From the NCBI GenBank assembly GCA_946482615.1, contig CAMLSF010000137.1, positions 1 to 9,587 on the forward strand: a DNA stretch of 9,587 nucleotides. Direction: 5' to 3'. Each line of letters opens with the position of its first letter. The first letter of the stretch is position 1. Positions 1 through 6,946 of the stretch are shown here, piece by piece. The position numbers and the translations under genes are program-made. The notes beneath the pieces are model-generated. The model saw only the letters and a list, made by a program, of their open reading frames with translations. It was not told the DNA's origin and did no database searches. The DNA is from an uncultured Chromatiaceae bacterium (GTDB lineage Bacteria; Pseudomonadota; Gammaproteobacteria; Enterobacterales; Alteromonadaceae).

Positions 1-159
1 GCTGACTGGACTCTGATATCGCCAATCAAAGTCCTGAATTCTGTAGGCTTCACAGTAAACTGCTTGACCTGGGCATAGCTTCTGCTTAACAAAAGCATCT
101 TACGGTTACAATTTTGCTGTTTAACGAAACTTGAGAAGTTTAATTGATCAGTTAAAAAT
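1..159 (-). other. Non-coding region beyond tRNA-fMet, probable rimP-nusA leader side
   Basis: No credible reading frame is visible. In related genomes rimP follows the initiator tRNA on this strand, so this is probably the tRNA-to-rimP spacer; that is inference because rimP is outside the window. Read as minus-strand RNA there are two hairpins. One pairs 8-17 with 25-34 (10 pairs, 7-nt loop); the other pairs 78-84 with 90-96 (7 pairs, 5-nt loop). Each contains one G-U wobble on the minus strand, which would be a C-A mismatch on the plus strand, so the fold suits minus-strand RNA. A shorter inverted repeat (127-132 with 136-141) lies nearer the tRNA. None is followed by a T run on the minus strand, so they do not look like terminators. 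No convincing promoter was found here. Confidence 0.4.
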
Positions 160-236
<77 letters not shown>

Positions 237-252
237 TCCGTAAACGACGCAC

Positions 253-281
253 ATTATATAGTCCTGGTCTGACTATCGCAA
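253..281 (-). promoter_or_regulatory. Sigma-70 promoter of the initiator tRNA, stringent-type
   Basis: On the minus strand a consensus -10 hexamer TATAAT (258 to 253) lies 17 nt from a -35 hexamer TTGCGA (281 to 276, four of six consensus bases). The start would fall near 246, about 10 nt before the mature tRNA. The stretch after the -10 is GTGCGTCG, a GC-rich discriminator of the kind that makes stable-RNA promoters sensitive to ppGpp. It would drive tRNA-fMet and probably the downstream rimP-nusA-infB genes. The hexamers and spacing are seen; stringent control is inferred. Confidence 0.75.
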
Positions 282-292
282 GCATTGCTTGC
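278..292. repeat. 15-bp palindrome overlapping the tRNA-fMet -35 element
   Basis: GCAAGCA (278-284) and TGCTTGC (286-292) form a perfect 7-bp inverted repeat around one central base. It overlaps four bases of the -35 hexamer and reaches upstream of it, the usual position for a repressor or activator site. A one-base spacer is too short for an RNA hairpin loop without opening pairs, so a DNA-protein site is likelier than an RNA signal. No known binding motif is recognised. A second inverted repeat (ATAGTC, 259-264, with GACTAT, 271-276... read on the plus strand around the spacer) lies between the hexamers. Confidence 0.4.
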
Positions 293-306
293 TGTGCTTT
301 GTATAT

Positions 307-391
307 TGGTGCCGAGAGCGGGACTTGAACCCGCACGCCCGAAGGCACTACCACCTCAAGGTAGCGTGTATACCAATTTCACCATCTCGGC
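307..391 (-). tRNA. leuU: tRNA-Leu (anticodon GAG)
   Basis: This 85-nt class II tRNA gene includes the CCA end (307-309). The acceptor arms GCCGAGA (391 to 385) and TCTCGGC pair fully. The anticodon stem CTACC/GGTAG encloses a loop with GAG (complement at 355-357), which reads CTC and CTT leucine codons. A long variable arm with a GCC-TTCG-GGC hairpin confirms the leucine class. The gene begins 18 nt after the secG stop with no terminator between, so it is probably cut from the folP-glmM-tpiA-secG transcript; E. coli leuU also lies directly behind secG. No separate promoter is visible. Confidence 0.96.
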
Positions 392-409
392 TAAAAATCA
401 GAGGTGCAA

Positions 410-748
410 TCAGTTTCCTACAGGAATATCTGATGCTGGCTTTTTCTCTTCCGTTGCGTCAGCTGCTTTTGTTTCGACTGGCACAGATAAATCCTGCCAT
501 TCGTCTACAGCTTTCACACGGTCTGTGCTCAGGTTACCCAGCAACAGACTTAAAGCGAAAAACAAAGTAGCCAGTACTGTGGTAGTACGAGTTAAAAAGT
601 TACCAGTACCTGAAGAGCCGAAAATAGTAGCAGAACCACCAGCCCCAAAAGAAGCGCCCATATCAGCACCTTTACCATGCTGGATTAACACCAGAACGAT
701 CAGAGCTAACGCGACCAACAGATACAATACAATAAACAATTCGTACAT
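410..748 (-). CDS. secG: Protein-export membrane protein SecG
   Basis: SecG is the small accessory subunit of the SecYEG translocon in the inner membrane and helps SecA push proteins across. The 112-residue product matches the usual 110 or so. Two hydrophobic segments are visible, about residues 3-22 and 55-72. Between them is the conserved cytoplasmic loop beginning LIQHGKGADMGASFGAG (21-37). The tail from residue 80 is charged and rich in alanine, lysine and glutamate, as in relatives. The start at 748 is chosen because MYELFIVLYLL is the family N terminus and AAGGA lies 7 nt before it; a longer frame to 772 would add eight untypical residues inside tpiA. Its ATG shares one base with the tpiA stop (TAATG), so translation is probably coupled. 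A tRNA-Leu gene follows after 18 nt. Confidence 0.95.
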   Translation of the reverse strand: MYELFIVLYLLVALALIVLVLIQHGKGADMGASFGAGGSATIFGSSGTGNFLTRTTTVLATLFFALSLLLGNLSTDRVKAVDEWQDLSVPVETKAADATEEKKPASDIPVGN

Positions 749-1494
749 TATGAATCCTTTGCCATTGTGCAAATCGCAGAAAAATCTGCCACTTTCAAAC
801 TGGCACCACCAATAAGGGCGCCGTCTATGTCCGCCTCTGCAAACAGGGCTTCACAATTAGCAGCAGTGACACTGCCACCATAAATAATTCTTAACGCTTC
901 TGCTGCCTGAACATCATATTGCGCCAGATGTTGGCGTATAAACTGATGCACTTGCTGAGCTTGCTGCGGTGTTGCTGTCTGACCTGTGCCTATAGCCCAA
1001 ATCGGTTCATAACTTACCACAGAATGCGCCAGTAAATGAGGCTGCGCAGCATACACCGCATCCAATTGCCGTGCAAGAACCTGCAAAGTTTTTTCTTCTT
1101 CTCTTTGCTGCAAGGTTTCACCAATACAAAGTATAGGCGTCAGTCCCGCTTCAACCGCAACCTTCACTTTCCGGCTGATCACAGAGTCCTGTTCGCCGTA
1201 TAAAGTGCGGCGCTCTGAGTGACCAATGATCACATGAGAAGCACCAGCGGCACGTAGCATATCTGCAGAGATTTCGCCGGTAAAGGCCCCCACCAGCTGT
1301 TCGCTCAGATTCTGAGCACCCAACTGATAATTCGGGTGTTTTGGAAAGTGGGATAGAAAAATTACCGGAGGGCAGATCAAAATATCAGGCAGAGGTTGTT
1401 TTAACACAGACAAGGCATCTGCCATCTGTTGAACCAGATCGGAGCTGCCATTCATTTTCCAGTTAGCGACCACTAACGGCTTACGTTGTCTCAT
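748..1494 (-). CDS. tpiA: Triosephosphate isomerase
   Basis: TpiA interconverts dihydroxyacetone phosphate and glyceraldehyde 3-phosphate in glycolysis and gluconeogenesis, as a cytosolic dimer. The product has 248 residues, normal for the single-domain TIM barrel. Active-site residues are all present: K13 in NWKMN, H92 in IIGHSERR, and the base E163 in YEPIWAIGTG. The flexible lid is IGTGQTATP (168-176), and the phosphate is held by GGSV (206-209) and the GALIGGASL loop (225-233). AGAGG precedes the ATG by about 8 nt. The gene lies 83 nt after glmM and overlaps secG by one base. In E. coli tpiA is elsewhere; its insertion between glmM and secG is typical of several non-enteric gammaproteobacteria. 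Nothing is truncated or odd. Confidence 0.97.
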   Translation of the reverse strand: MRQRKPLVVANWKMNGSSDLVQQMADALSVLKQPLPDILICPPVIFLSHFPKHPNYQLGAQNLSEQLVGAFTGEISADMLRAAGASHVIIGHSERRTLYGEQDSVISRKVKVAVEAGLTPILCIGETLQQREEEKTLQVLARQLDAVYAAQPHLLAHSVVSYEPIWAIGTGQTATPQQAQQVHQFIRQHLAQYDVQAAEALRIIYGGSVTAANCEALFAEADIDGALIGGASLKVADFSAICTMAKDS

Positions 1495-1512
1495 GTTATT
1501 GCCTCTGAATTA

Positions 1513-1552
1513 GAACGGGCGGGATAGTAACTAACCTCACCCGTTCAAACAA
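1513..1552 (-). promoter_or_regulatory. Inverted repeat and possible weak promoter before tpiA
   Basis: The 83-nt glmM-tpiA gap holds a perfect 7-bp inverted repeat, GAACGGG (1513-1519) and CCCGTTC (1540-1546), 20 nt apart. Overlapping it on the minus strand are TTGTTT (1552 to 1547) and TACTAT (1529 to 1524), spaced 17 nt, a poor but correctly spaced sigma-70 match. No T run follows, so it is not a terminator. It may be a tpiA-specific promoter with an operator-like repeat, or an mRNA hairpin within the operon. The repeat is certain; its role is not. Confidence 0.25.
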
Positions 1553-1577
1553 GACTTGACGACTAAATTAGCGACTT

Positions 1578-2912
1578 TTAACTGGCAACCTTGACCGCAT
1601 CGGCTATTTTTTGTGCATATTGTTGTACTTCGTCTTGTATTCTTCCTTCTACCATTACACGAATTAAAGGTTCAGTACCTGATTTTCTGATCAATACTCT
1701 ACCCTGACCATTTAACTCCTGCTCAACTTGCTGTATCACTTTCTTGACGTGAAGGTTCTCTAAAGGAGCAGTACCTTTTTCAAATTTCACGTTCACCAGC
1801 ACTTGTGGCAGTTTCGTCATACCCTGAGCCAGCTCAGCCAAAGATAATTTCGCTTCCAGCATGGCGGTTAACACCTGAATAGAGGCAATAATACCGTCAC
1901 CTGTCCCCGCATGATCAAGGTTCAGAACGTGGCCTGAGTTCTCACCACCAATGCGCCAGTTTTTCTGCGCCAGCATCTCCACCACATAACGGTCGCCAAC
2001 ATTAGAACGTGCAAATGGAATCCCCAACTCAGCCAGAGCCAGCTCCAGCCCCATGTTACTCATCAGAGTACCTACTACACCGCCTTGCAATTTATTCAGC
2101 TTTTGTGCGTTGCGGGCAATGATATAAACGATTTCATCACCATCAATCACCCGGCCCGTATGGTCCACCATCATCACGCGATCGCCATCACCATCGTAAG
2201 CGATACCCAAGTCAGCCCCTGTCTCAACCACAGTCTGCTGCAACAAATCGGTATGGGTAGCACCGCAATGGTCGTTAATATTTAAGCCATTGGGGCTGAC
2301 GCCTATAGCCTGAACCTCTGCACCCAGTTCACGGAATACATTAGGAGCTATGTGGTAAGTCGCGCCGTGAGCACAATCCAGCACTACTTTTAAACCACTT
2401 AAGGATAAATGGTTTGGCATGTGGCTTTTACAGAACTCAATATAACGGCCAGCAGCATCATCAATGCGCATAGCTTTACCTAAACGTTCTGACGATTCAC
2501 AGACCATAGGTTGTTCCATGGCTTCTTCAATAGCCAGCTCCACATCGTCCGGTAACTTAGTACCGTCGGCAGAGAAAAACTTAATACCGTTGTCGTAATA
2601 AGGATTGTGTGATGCGCTGATGACAATACCTGCTTCAGCACGGAAAGTGCGGGTCAGGTACGACACTGCAGGGGTTGGCATTGGGCCCAATAAACGTACA
2701 TCCACACCAGCAGCCACTAAACCTGCTTCCAATGCGGTTTCTAATAAATAGCCAGAAATACGGGTGTCTTTTCCGATCAATACTTTTTTGGTACCCCGCT
2801 GCGATAACACCCGGCCAGCAGCCCACCCTAACTTCATCGCAAATTCTGGGGTGATTGGAAACTCACCCACTTTGCCACGTACACCATCAGTGCCAAAATA
2901 CTTCCTAGACAT
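1578..2912 (-). CDS. glmM: Phosphoglucosamine mutase
   Basis: GlmM converts glucosamine 6-phosphate to glucosamine 1-phosphate, the step before UDP-N-acetylglucosamine, so it feeds peptidoglycan and lipopolysaccharide synthesis. The 444-residue cytosolic protein has the full four-domain phosphohexomutase layout. The phosphorylated serine is S101 in ISASHNP; the magnesium site is DGDGDR (240-245); the sugar-binding loop is GGENSGH (322-328); and the C-terminal phosphate-binding loop is [12 protein letters not shown] (409-420). The N terminus [13 protein letters not shown] is typical. GGAG lies 8 nt before the ATG. The start overlaps the end of folP by 8 nt, which suggests translational coupling; folP-glmM pairing is standard in gammaproteobacteria. 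In E. coli GlmM is activated by phosphorylation of this serine. Confidence 0.97.
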   Translation of the reverse strand: MSRKYFGTDGVRGKVGEFPITPEFAMKLGWAAGRVLSQRGTKKVLIGKDTRISGYLLETALEAGLVAAGVDVRLLGPMPTPAVSYLTRTFRAEAGIVISASHNPYYDNGIKFFSADGTKLPDDVELAIEEAMEQPMVCESSERLGKAMRIDDAAGRYIEFCKSHMPNHLSLSGLKVVLDCAHGATYHIAPNVFRELGAEVQAIGVSPNGLNINDHCGATHTDLLQQTVVETGADLGIAYDGDGDRVMMVDHTGRVIDGDEIVYIIARNAQKLNKLQGGVVGTLMSNMGLELALAELGIPFARSNVGDRYVVEMLAQKNWRIGGENSGHVLNLDHAGTGDGIIASIQVLTAMLEAKLSLAELAQGMTKLPQVLVNVKFEKGTAPLENLHVKKVIQQVEQELNGQGRVLIRKSGTEPLIRVMVEGRIQDEVQQYAQKIADAVKVAS

Positions 2913-3747
2913 GCTCTACTCCAAATAAGGTGGCTGTGGCAACAGCCACGGCCTGCACAGTTTCTTTCACATCATGCACGCGAATAATGCGGGCACCTTT
3001 CATGACAGCTATTGTGGCACAGGCCAAACTGCCTGCCAAACGTTCCTCAGGCGGAACCTTTACTAATTGACCAATCATAGATTTGCGGGACATTCCGACC
3101 AACAGAGGGTAATTTAACGCCAATATCTCTGAAAGCCGGCTTAACAGCTGATAGTTGTGTTGCAGACTTTTACCAAAACCAAAACCCGGATCAAGAATAA
3201 TCTGGCTTTTTGCAATACCTGCGGCAATACAAATCTCTGCTCTTTGCTGTAAAAACTCCGCAACTTCTTTCACCACATCCTGATAAACAGGTGCCTGCTG
3301 CATAGTTCTGGGTTGTCCTTGCATATGCATTAAACACACAGGAACCTGAGCAGCTGCAGCGACTTCAACAGCACCAGGGTCCAACAAAGCCTTAATATCG
3401 TTAATGATATCAGCACCAGCAGCTACAGCCTCTTTCATTACCTGTGTTTTACAGGTGTCGATAGAAATCACACAATCTAATTCTGAGCGAATGGCTTCAA
3501 TCACAGGCAAAACCCGGTCAAGCTCCTGCTGCACTGACACTTCTTCTGCACCGGGCCGGGTCGATTCTCCACCTATATCAAGAATAACAGCACCAGCAGT
3601 CAGCATAGATCTGGCTTGCTTTACAGCCGCATCTTTACCAATAAAGCGGCCACCATCAGAAAACGAATCCGGGGTAATATTTAGAATGCCCATCACTTGA
3701 GGGCGGGATAAATCCAACTGCCGCTGACGGGGTAATTGCAATAACAT
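2905..3747 (-). CDS. folP: Dihydropteroate synthase
   Basis: FolP joins 7,8-dihydropterin pyrophosphate to p-aminobenzoate to make dihydropteroate in folate synthesis; it is the sulfonamide target. The 280-residue product is a complete TIM-barrel enzyme. Visible ligand motifs are [14 protein letters not shown] (20-33, N23), GGESTRPGA (59-67, T63 and R64), SIDT (95-98, D97), IINDI (114-118, N116), DPGFGFGK (186-193), MSRKS (219-223, K222) and RVHDV (256-260, R256 and H258). I saw no change at these core sites; resistance cannot be judged from this. AAGGAG lies about 7 nt before the ATG, the strongest ribosome-binding site in the window. The gene opens a new transcription unit behind the ftsH terminator, yet no convincing promoter is visible in the structured sequence upstream. 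Confidence 0.97.
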   Translation of the reverse strand: MLLQLPRQRQLDLSRPQVMGILNITPDSFSDGGRFIGKDAAVKQARSMLTAGAVILDIGGESTRPGAEEVSVQQELDRVLPVIEAIRSELDCVISIDTCKTQVMKEAVAAGADIINDIKALLDPGAVEVAAAAQVPVCLMHMQGQPRTMQQAPVYQDVVKEVAEFLQQRAEICIAAGIAKSQIILDPGFGFGKSLQHNYQLLSRLSEILALNYPLLVGMSRKSMIGQLVKVPPEERLAGSLACATIAVMKGARIIRVHDVKETVQAVAVATATLFGVEHV

Positions 3748-3762
3748 AAAAAGACTCCTTCA

Positions 3763-3897
3763 TCCTGTACATCGTCGTAACACGAACCCGGCCTCCACCA
3801 GAGGCGGAGGCGTGATGTCGGCGAAATGCCAAACTTTTGGTATTTAGAAAGACCGACATCACCCCGACAGTTACGACATACCATACGTCCTGCACAT
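3763..3897. repeat. Structured inverted-repeat element in the ftsH-folP gap
   Basis: Three nested or adjacent inverted repeats fold this gap into a three-way junction. The outer arms GTCGTAAC (3774-3781) and GTTACGAC (3870-3877) are perfect. Inside, GCCTCC (3791-3796) pairs with GGAGGC (3806-3811). Directly abutting, GTGATGTCGG (3812-3821) pairs with CCGACATCAC (3853-3862), with a further hairpin at its tip built on TGCCAA and TTGGTA. A near-identical 10-bp direct repeat flanks the whole: TCCTGTACAT (3763-3772) and TCCTGCACAT (3888-3897). It looks like a small non-autonomous mobile repeat, or else a structured leader RNA of folP. Open frames crossing it on the minus strand appear to be by-products. 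It carries no recognisable transposase or known riboswitch core. Confidence 0.55.
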
Positions 3898-3900
3898 AGC

Positions 3901-3925
3901 AAAACCCCGGGAATTCCCGGGGTTT
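3901..3925 (-). terminator. Rho-independent terminator of ftsH
   Basis: A perfect 24-nt palindrome (3902-3925) gives a 10-bp stem AAACCCCGGG/CCCGGGGTTT with an AATT loop. On the minus strand the stem runs into TTTT (3904-3901). It starts 20 nt after the ftsH stop. On the plus strand the T run is only three long, so it mainly serves minus-strand transcription. It separates rlmE-ftsH from folP-glmM-tpiA-secG. Confidence 0.88.
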
Positions 3926-3945
3926 GATTAGTCAGTGCTAAAGTT

Positions 3946-5865
3946 TTACAGAGGGTTTTCTGTGGATGGCTCTGACGGGGTTACAGAGTCCGCAGGCTTT
4001 GCGTCGTCACTGTTAGAACCTTTGTTTTTGTCTTTAGGTTCCCAGTTCTCAGGCTGGCGTACAGCACGACGGGCCATCAGATCTTCAATCTGTCTGGAAT
4101 CAATAGTTTCATACAACATCAGCGCGTCTTTCATCGCATGCAAAATATCCATGTTTTCTTCAATCATGGTTTTTGCTCTGTTGTAGTTACGATCGATGAT
4201 AGCTTTGATCTCAGAATCGATGATGCTGGCCGTTTCATCCGACATATTCTTCGCTTTGCCCATACTGCGGCCTAAGAATACTTCGCCTTCTTCTTCGGCA
4301 TACAGCAGCGGACCTAATTTGTCCGAGAAGCCCCACTGAGTCACCATGTTACGTGCGATGGAGGTCGCGTATTTGATGTCCTGAGAAGCACCAGTAGATA
4401 CCGCATCACCGCCGTAAATCAGTTCTTCCGCCAGACGGCCACCATAAGCCACTGAAATTTTACTTTCCAGTTTACGACGGCTGATGCTTATGGCATCAGC
4501 TTCAGGTAAGAAGAAAGTCACACCTAAAGCACGGCCACGGGGAATAATAGTGACTTTGTGCACAGGATCATGTTCCGGCACCAGGCAACCTACAATAGCG
4601 TGTCCAGCTTCGTGATAAGCCGTCATTTCTTTTTCAGCTTCCGACATCACCATAGAACGGCGCTCTGCGCCCATCATGATCTTGTCTTTGGCTTTTTCAA
4701 ATTCTTCCATACCCACAACACGGCTGTTAGCACGGGCGGCAAACAATGCGGCTTCGTTGACAAGGTTGGCTAAATCGGCACCAGAGAAGCCCGGAGTACC
4801 ACGAGCAATCACGCTGGCTTTGACATCGTCACCTAACGGTACTTTGCGCATATGTACTTTCAGAATTTGTTCGCGGCCACGCACATCAGGTAAACCTACG
4901 ACCACCTGACGGTCAAAACGGCCCGGTCTTAACAACGCTGCATCCAATACGTCTGGTCTGTTGGTAGCGGCGATAATGATGATACCTTCGTTACCGTCAA
5001 AACCATCCATTTCTACCAGCATCTGGTTTAAGGTTTGCTCACGTTCATCATGACCACCACCTAAACCTGCACCACGCTGACGGCCTACGGCGTCAATTTC
5101 GTCGATAAAGATAATGCAGGGAGCAGCTTTTTTCGCTTGCTCGAACATGTCCCGTACACGGCTGGCACCAACACCAACAAACATTTCTACGAAGTCAGAG
5201 CCAGAGATAGCAAAAAACGGTACTTTTGCCTCACCTGCGATAGCCTTGGCTAACAGGGTTTTACCTGTACCTGGTGGGCCAACCATTAAAATACCTTTTG
5301 GTATTTTGCCGCCCAGCTTCTGGAAGCGTGATGGATCTTTCAAATAATCCACCAGCTCAGTCACTTCTTCTTTGGCTTCGTCACAACCTGCAACGTCAGC
5401 AAAAGTCGTTTTGATTTGATCTTCGCCCATTAAACGGGCACGGCTCTTACCAAAGGACATAGCGCCTTTGCCACCACCACCCTGCATCTGGCGCATAAAG
5501 AAAATCCAGACACCTATTAATAACAGCATTGGGAACCAGGAGATAAAAATCTGCCCCAGCATGCTTGGACTCTCAGGTGCTGTACCAGAGAAAGTGATGT
5601 CATTTTTGTACATGTCATCAATCAGCTTCGGATCGTAGCCAGTTGGGATCACAGTTTCAAAACGGTCGCCTGAACGTTTTATACCAGTGATGACACCATT
5701 TTGTTCCTTCACCTCGCGGATCTGGCCCTGATTGGCTTCTTTCAGAAACTGGGTATAACTCATTTGCTTATCTGCTTTATCAGCAGGACCAAAACTATTA
5801 AATACCGACATCAATACAACGGCGATCACCAGCCATACGATGAGATTTTTTGCCATGTCACTCAA
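3946..5865 (-). CDS. ftsH: ATP-dependent zinc metalloprotease FtsH
   Basis: FtsH is a hexameric inner-membrane AAA+ protease that degrades misassembled membrane proteins and short-lived regulators; in E. coli these include sigma-32 and LpxC. The 639 residues contain two membrane segments (about 7-23 and 106-124) around a periplasmic domain. Next come Walker A GPPGTGKT (196-203), Walker B IIFIDEID (251-258), the second region of homology [19 protein letters not shown] (302-320), and the zinc site HEAGH (418-422) with D496 as third ligand. The tail is hydrophilic and divergent. The start is uncertain: TTG at 5865 gives MSDMAKN and has GAGAGG 8 nt upstream; the ATG at 5856 gives MAKN, the usual E. 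coli start, but has a weak ribosome-binding site. The gene follows rlmE by 70 nt and ends at a strong terminator. Confidence 0.97.
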   Translation of the reverse strand: MSDMAKNLIVWLVIAVVLMSVFNSFGPADKADKQMSYTQFLKEANQGQIREVKEQNGVITGIKRSGDRFETVIPTGYDPKLIDDMYKNDITFSGTAPESPSMLGQIFISWFPMLLLIGVWIFFMRQMQGGGGKGAMSFGKSRARLMGEDQIKTTFADVAGCDEAKEEVTELVDYLKDPSRFQKLGGKIPKGILMVGPPGTGKTLLAKAIAGEAKVPFFAISGSDFVEMFVGVGASRVRDMFEQAKKAAPCIIFIDEIDAVGRQRGAGLGGGHDEREQTLNQMLVEMDGFDGNEGIIIIAATNRPDVLDAALLRPGRFDRQVVVGLPDVRGREQILKVHMRKVPLGDDVKASVIARGTPGFSGADLANLVNEAALFAARANSRVVGMEEFEKAKDKIMMGAERRSMVMSEAEKEMTAYHEAGHAIVGCLVPEHDPVHKVTIIPRGRALGVTFFLPEADAISISRRKLESKISVAYGGRLAEELIYGGDAVSTGASQDIKYATSIARNMVTQWGFSDKLGPLLYAEEEGEVFLGRSMGKAKNMSDETASIIDSEIKAIIDRNYNRAKTMIEENMDILHAMKDALMLYETIDSRQIEDLMARRAVRQPENWEPKDKNKGSNSDDAKPADSVTPSEPSTENPL

Positions 5866-5867
5866 GG

Positions 5868-5880
5868 TGAGAACCTCTCA
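5868..5880 (-). promoter_or_regulatory. Small hairpin covering the ftsH ribosome-binding site
   Basis: On the minus strand TGAGA-GGT-TCTCA is a perfect 5-bp hairpin with a three-base loop, and it contains the GAGAGG that serves the TTG start at 5865. Pairing would mask the ribosome-binding site. The hairpin is short, so it may be a weak temperature-sensitive mask or simply chance. Confidence 0.3.
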
Positions 5881-5916
5881 GTTACGAAAATAGTTACAAA
5901 AACGGTTACGATACAG
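5881..5916 (-). repeat. Three 12-nt direct repeats upstream of ftsH
   Basis: GTTAC recurs at exactly 5881, 5893 and 5905, each within a 12-nt unit (gttacgaaaata, gttacaaaaacg, gttacgatacag). Units 1 and 2 agree at nine of twelve positions, units 1 and 3 at eight. On the minus strand each unit ends in GTAAC. They fill half of the rlmE-ftsH gap, just upstream of the ftsH ribosome-binding site. The even spacing, a little over one helical turn, suits side-by-side protein binding or an RNA-binding site; no known motif is recognised. Confidence 0.5.
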
Positions 5917-5935
5917 TGAACCTACAGCTACTTTA

Positions 5936-6565
5936 CTAGACTTTAAAGCCCGTCGCTACGATATATGTCTCACTGGATCGTGCTCGGGACGAGTCCGGTT
6001 TACGAATTCGTACCGTGGTGAATACACTACGAACCTGTTGTACAAAGGCTTCGAAGCCTTCACCATGAAATACTTTGACCACAAAACTGCCATTTTTCTT
6101 CAATACGTTGTTACACATTTCCAGCGCCAGTTCAACCAGATACATGCTTCTGGACTGATCCACAGTGCTGTTGCCACTCATATTAGGAGCCATATCGGAC
6201 AAAACTACATCCACATTGCGGCCACCTATACGATCGAGCAAAGCGTTTAACACTGCTTCTTCACGAAAATCACCCTGTAAAAAAGCCACACCAGCCAAAG
6301 GGTCCATCGGCAAAATATCACAGGCGACGACACAACCGGACTGACCTACTAATTCAGCGGCACGTGCCGACCAACTGCCCGGGGCTGAGCCCAGATCTAC
6401 GACCGTCATACCGGTTTTGATCAGTTTATCTTTATCCTGAATTTCATCCAGCTTAAAAGCAGCCCTGGATCTCAGGCCTAATTTCTGGGCTTTTTGTACA
6501 AAAGGGTCACTTACATGTTCCTGTAACCAGCGGGAAGAGCTGGCGGAACGTTTTTTCTTTGTCAT
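5936..6565 (-). CDS. rlmE: 23S rRNA (uridine-2552-2'-O)-methyltransferase RlmE
   Basis: RlmE (FtsJ/RrmJ) methylates the 2'-O of U2552 in the A loop of 23S rRNA, using S-adenosylmethionine, late in 50S assembly. The product has 209 residues, the same length as in E. coli. The catalytic K-D-K-E set is complete: K38, D124 (in [10 protein letters not shown]), K164 (in VVKVFHGEG) and E199 (in [11 protein letters not shown]). The cofactor loop is [10 protein letters not shown] (57-66). The basic N terminus [13 protein letters not shown] is typical. The ATG at 6565 has only AAGAG about 8 nt upstream. It heads the rlmE-ftsH unit, divergent from yhbY across 84 nt, as in E. coli. The rlmE-ftsH pair is heat-induced there, but I found no clear sigma-32 promoter in this window. 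Confidence 0.97.
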   Translation of the reverse strand: MTKKKRSASSSRWLQEHVSDPFVQKAQKLGLRSRAAFKLDEIQDKDKLIKTGMTVVDLGSAPGSWSARAAELVGQSGCVVACDILPMDPLAGVAFLQGDFREEAVLNALLDRIGGRNVDVVLSDMAPNMSGNSTVDQSRSMYLVELALEMCNNVLKKNGSFVVKVFHGEGFEAFVQQVRSVFTTVRIRKPDSSRARSSETYIVATGFKV

Positions 6566-6649
6566 CTGAGTACTCTTAAATAGTCTTCATAGCAAGATGG
6601 CGGTACAATAGGGCAATTTCAAGCTTTCCAACACGGAAAATCTACACTT
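6566..6649. promoter_or_regulatory. Divergent rlmE/yhbY promoter region
   Basis: This 84-nt gap must hold the start signals for two genes transcribed apart. On the plus strand TACAAT (6604-6609) is a good -10 for yhbY, about 40 nt before its ATG, but the -35 position carries only a poor match. The same bases read TATTGT on the minus strand, a possible rlmE -10, with TTGGAA about 15 nt upstream. The two promoters would overlap and might compete. The location is firm by necessity; the exact hexamers are weak. Confidence 0.35.
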
Positions 6650-6946
6650 ATGAACCTTAGTAATAAACAAAAACAGTTTTTAAAAGCCAAAGCACACGAG
6701 TTAAAACCAACCATTCTGCTGGGTGGTAACGGACTCACTGAGGGTGTGATGGCTGAAATTGATTTAGCCTTAGAGCACCACGAACTGATCAAAGTTAAAG
6801 TCCCAAGCATAGATCGCGAAGAAAAAATCGCGATTATGGACGCTATAGTGCGCGAAGCCAAAGCACAAAAAGTGCAGGTCATAGGCCATATTCTGGTGAT
6901 CTACCGCGCTGCCAAAGAGAAAAAGTTACATATTCCAAAGGGCTAA
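6650..6946 (+). CDS. yhbY: Ribosome assembly RNA-binding protein YhbY
   Basis: YhbY is a small CRM-domain (CRS1-YhbY) protein that associates with pre-50S particles and is thought to aid ribosome assembly. The 98-residue length is close to E. coli's 97. The whole protein is the CRM domain. The RNA-contacting GxxG loop is LLGGNGLTEGV (23-33), followed by the conserved helix region LALEHHELIKVKV (39-51) and the strand VQVIGHILVIYR (75-86). The start at 6650 gives the family N terminus MNLSNKQK; the ribosome-binding site is weak (GGAAAA ending 9 nt upstream). It is the only plus-strand gene, divergent from rlmE, a pairing of two 50S assembly factors also seen in E. coli. Its TAA shares bases with the stop of the convergent gene, leaving no room for a terminator. 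Confidence 0.95.
   Translation: MNLSNKQKQFLKAKAHELKPTILLGGNGLTEGVMAEIDLALEHHELIKVKVPSIDREEKIAIMDAIVREAKAQKVQVIGHILVIYRAAKEKKLHIPKG

Noticed and set aside
138..156. AT-rich near-palindrome around TTGATCA just after tRNA-fMet as a terminator
   Set aside because: The stem is weak and AT-only apart from its centre, and no T run follows on the minus strand; transcription is expected to continue into rimP.
749..772. Longer secG start at 772
   Set aside because: It would add eight residues not seen in SecG and lie within tpiA; the ATG at 748 has a good ribosome-binding site.
285..815. Open frames on the plus strand at 285-815 and 289-570
   Set aside because: They are antisense to tRNA-Leu and secG. 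The phrase RAGLEPARP is the well-known false translation of the complement of a tRNA-Leu gene.
2085..2285. Plus-strand frame of 66 residues with a histidine run
   Set aside because: It is antisense to glmM opposite the DGDGDR metal-binding codons and has no support as a gene.
3656..3902. Two minus-strand frames of 69 and 79 residues across the ftsH-folP gap
   Set aside because: They translate the inverted-repeat element and run into folP in other frames. They have no ribosome-binding site of note and no recognisable domain.
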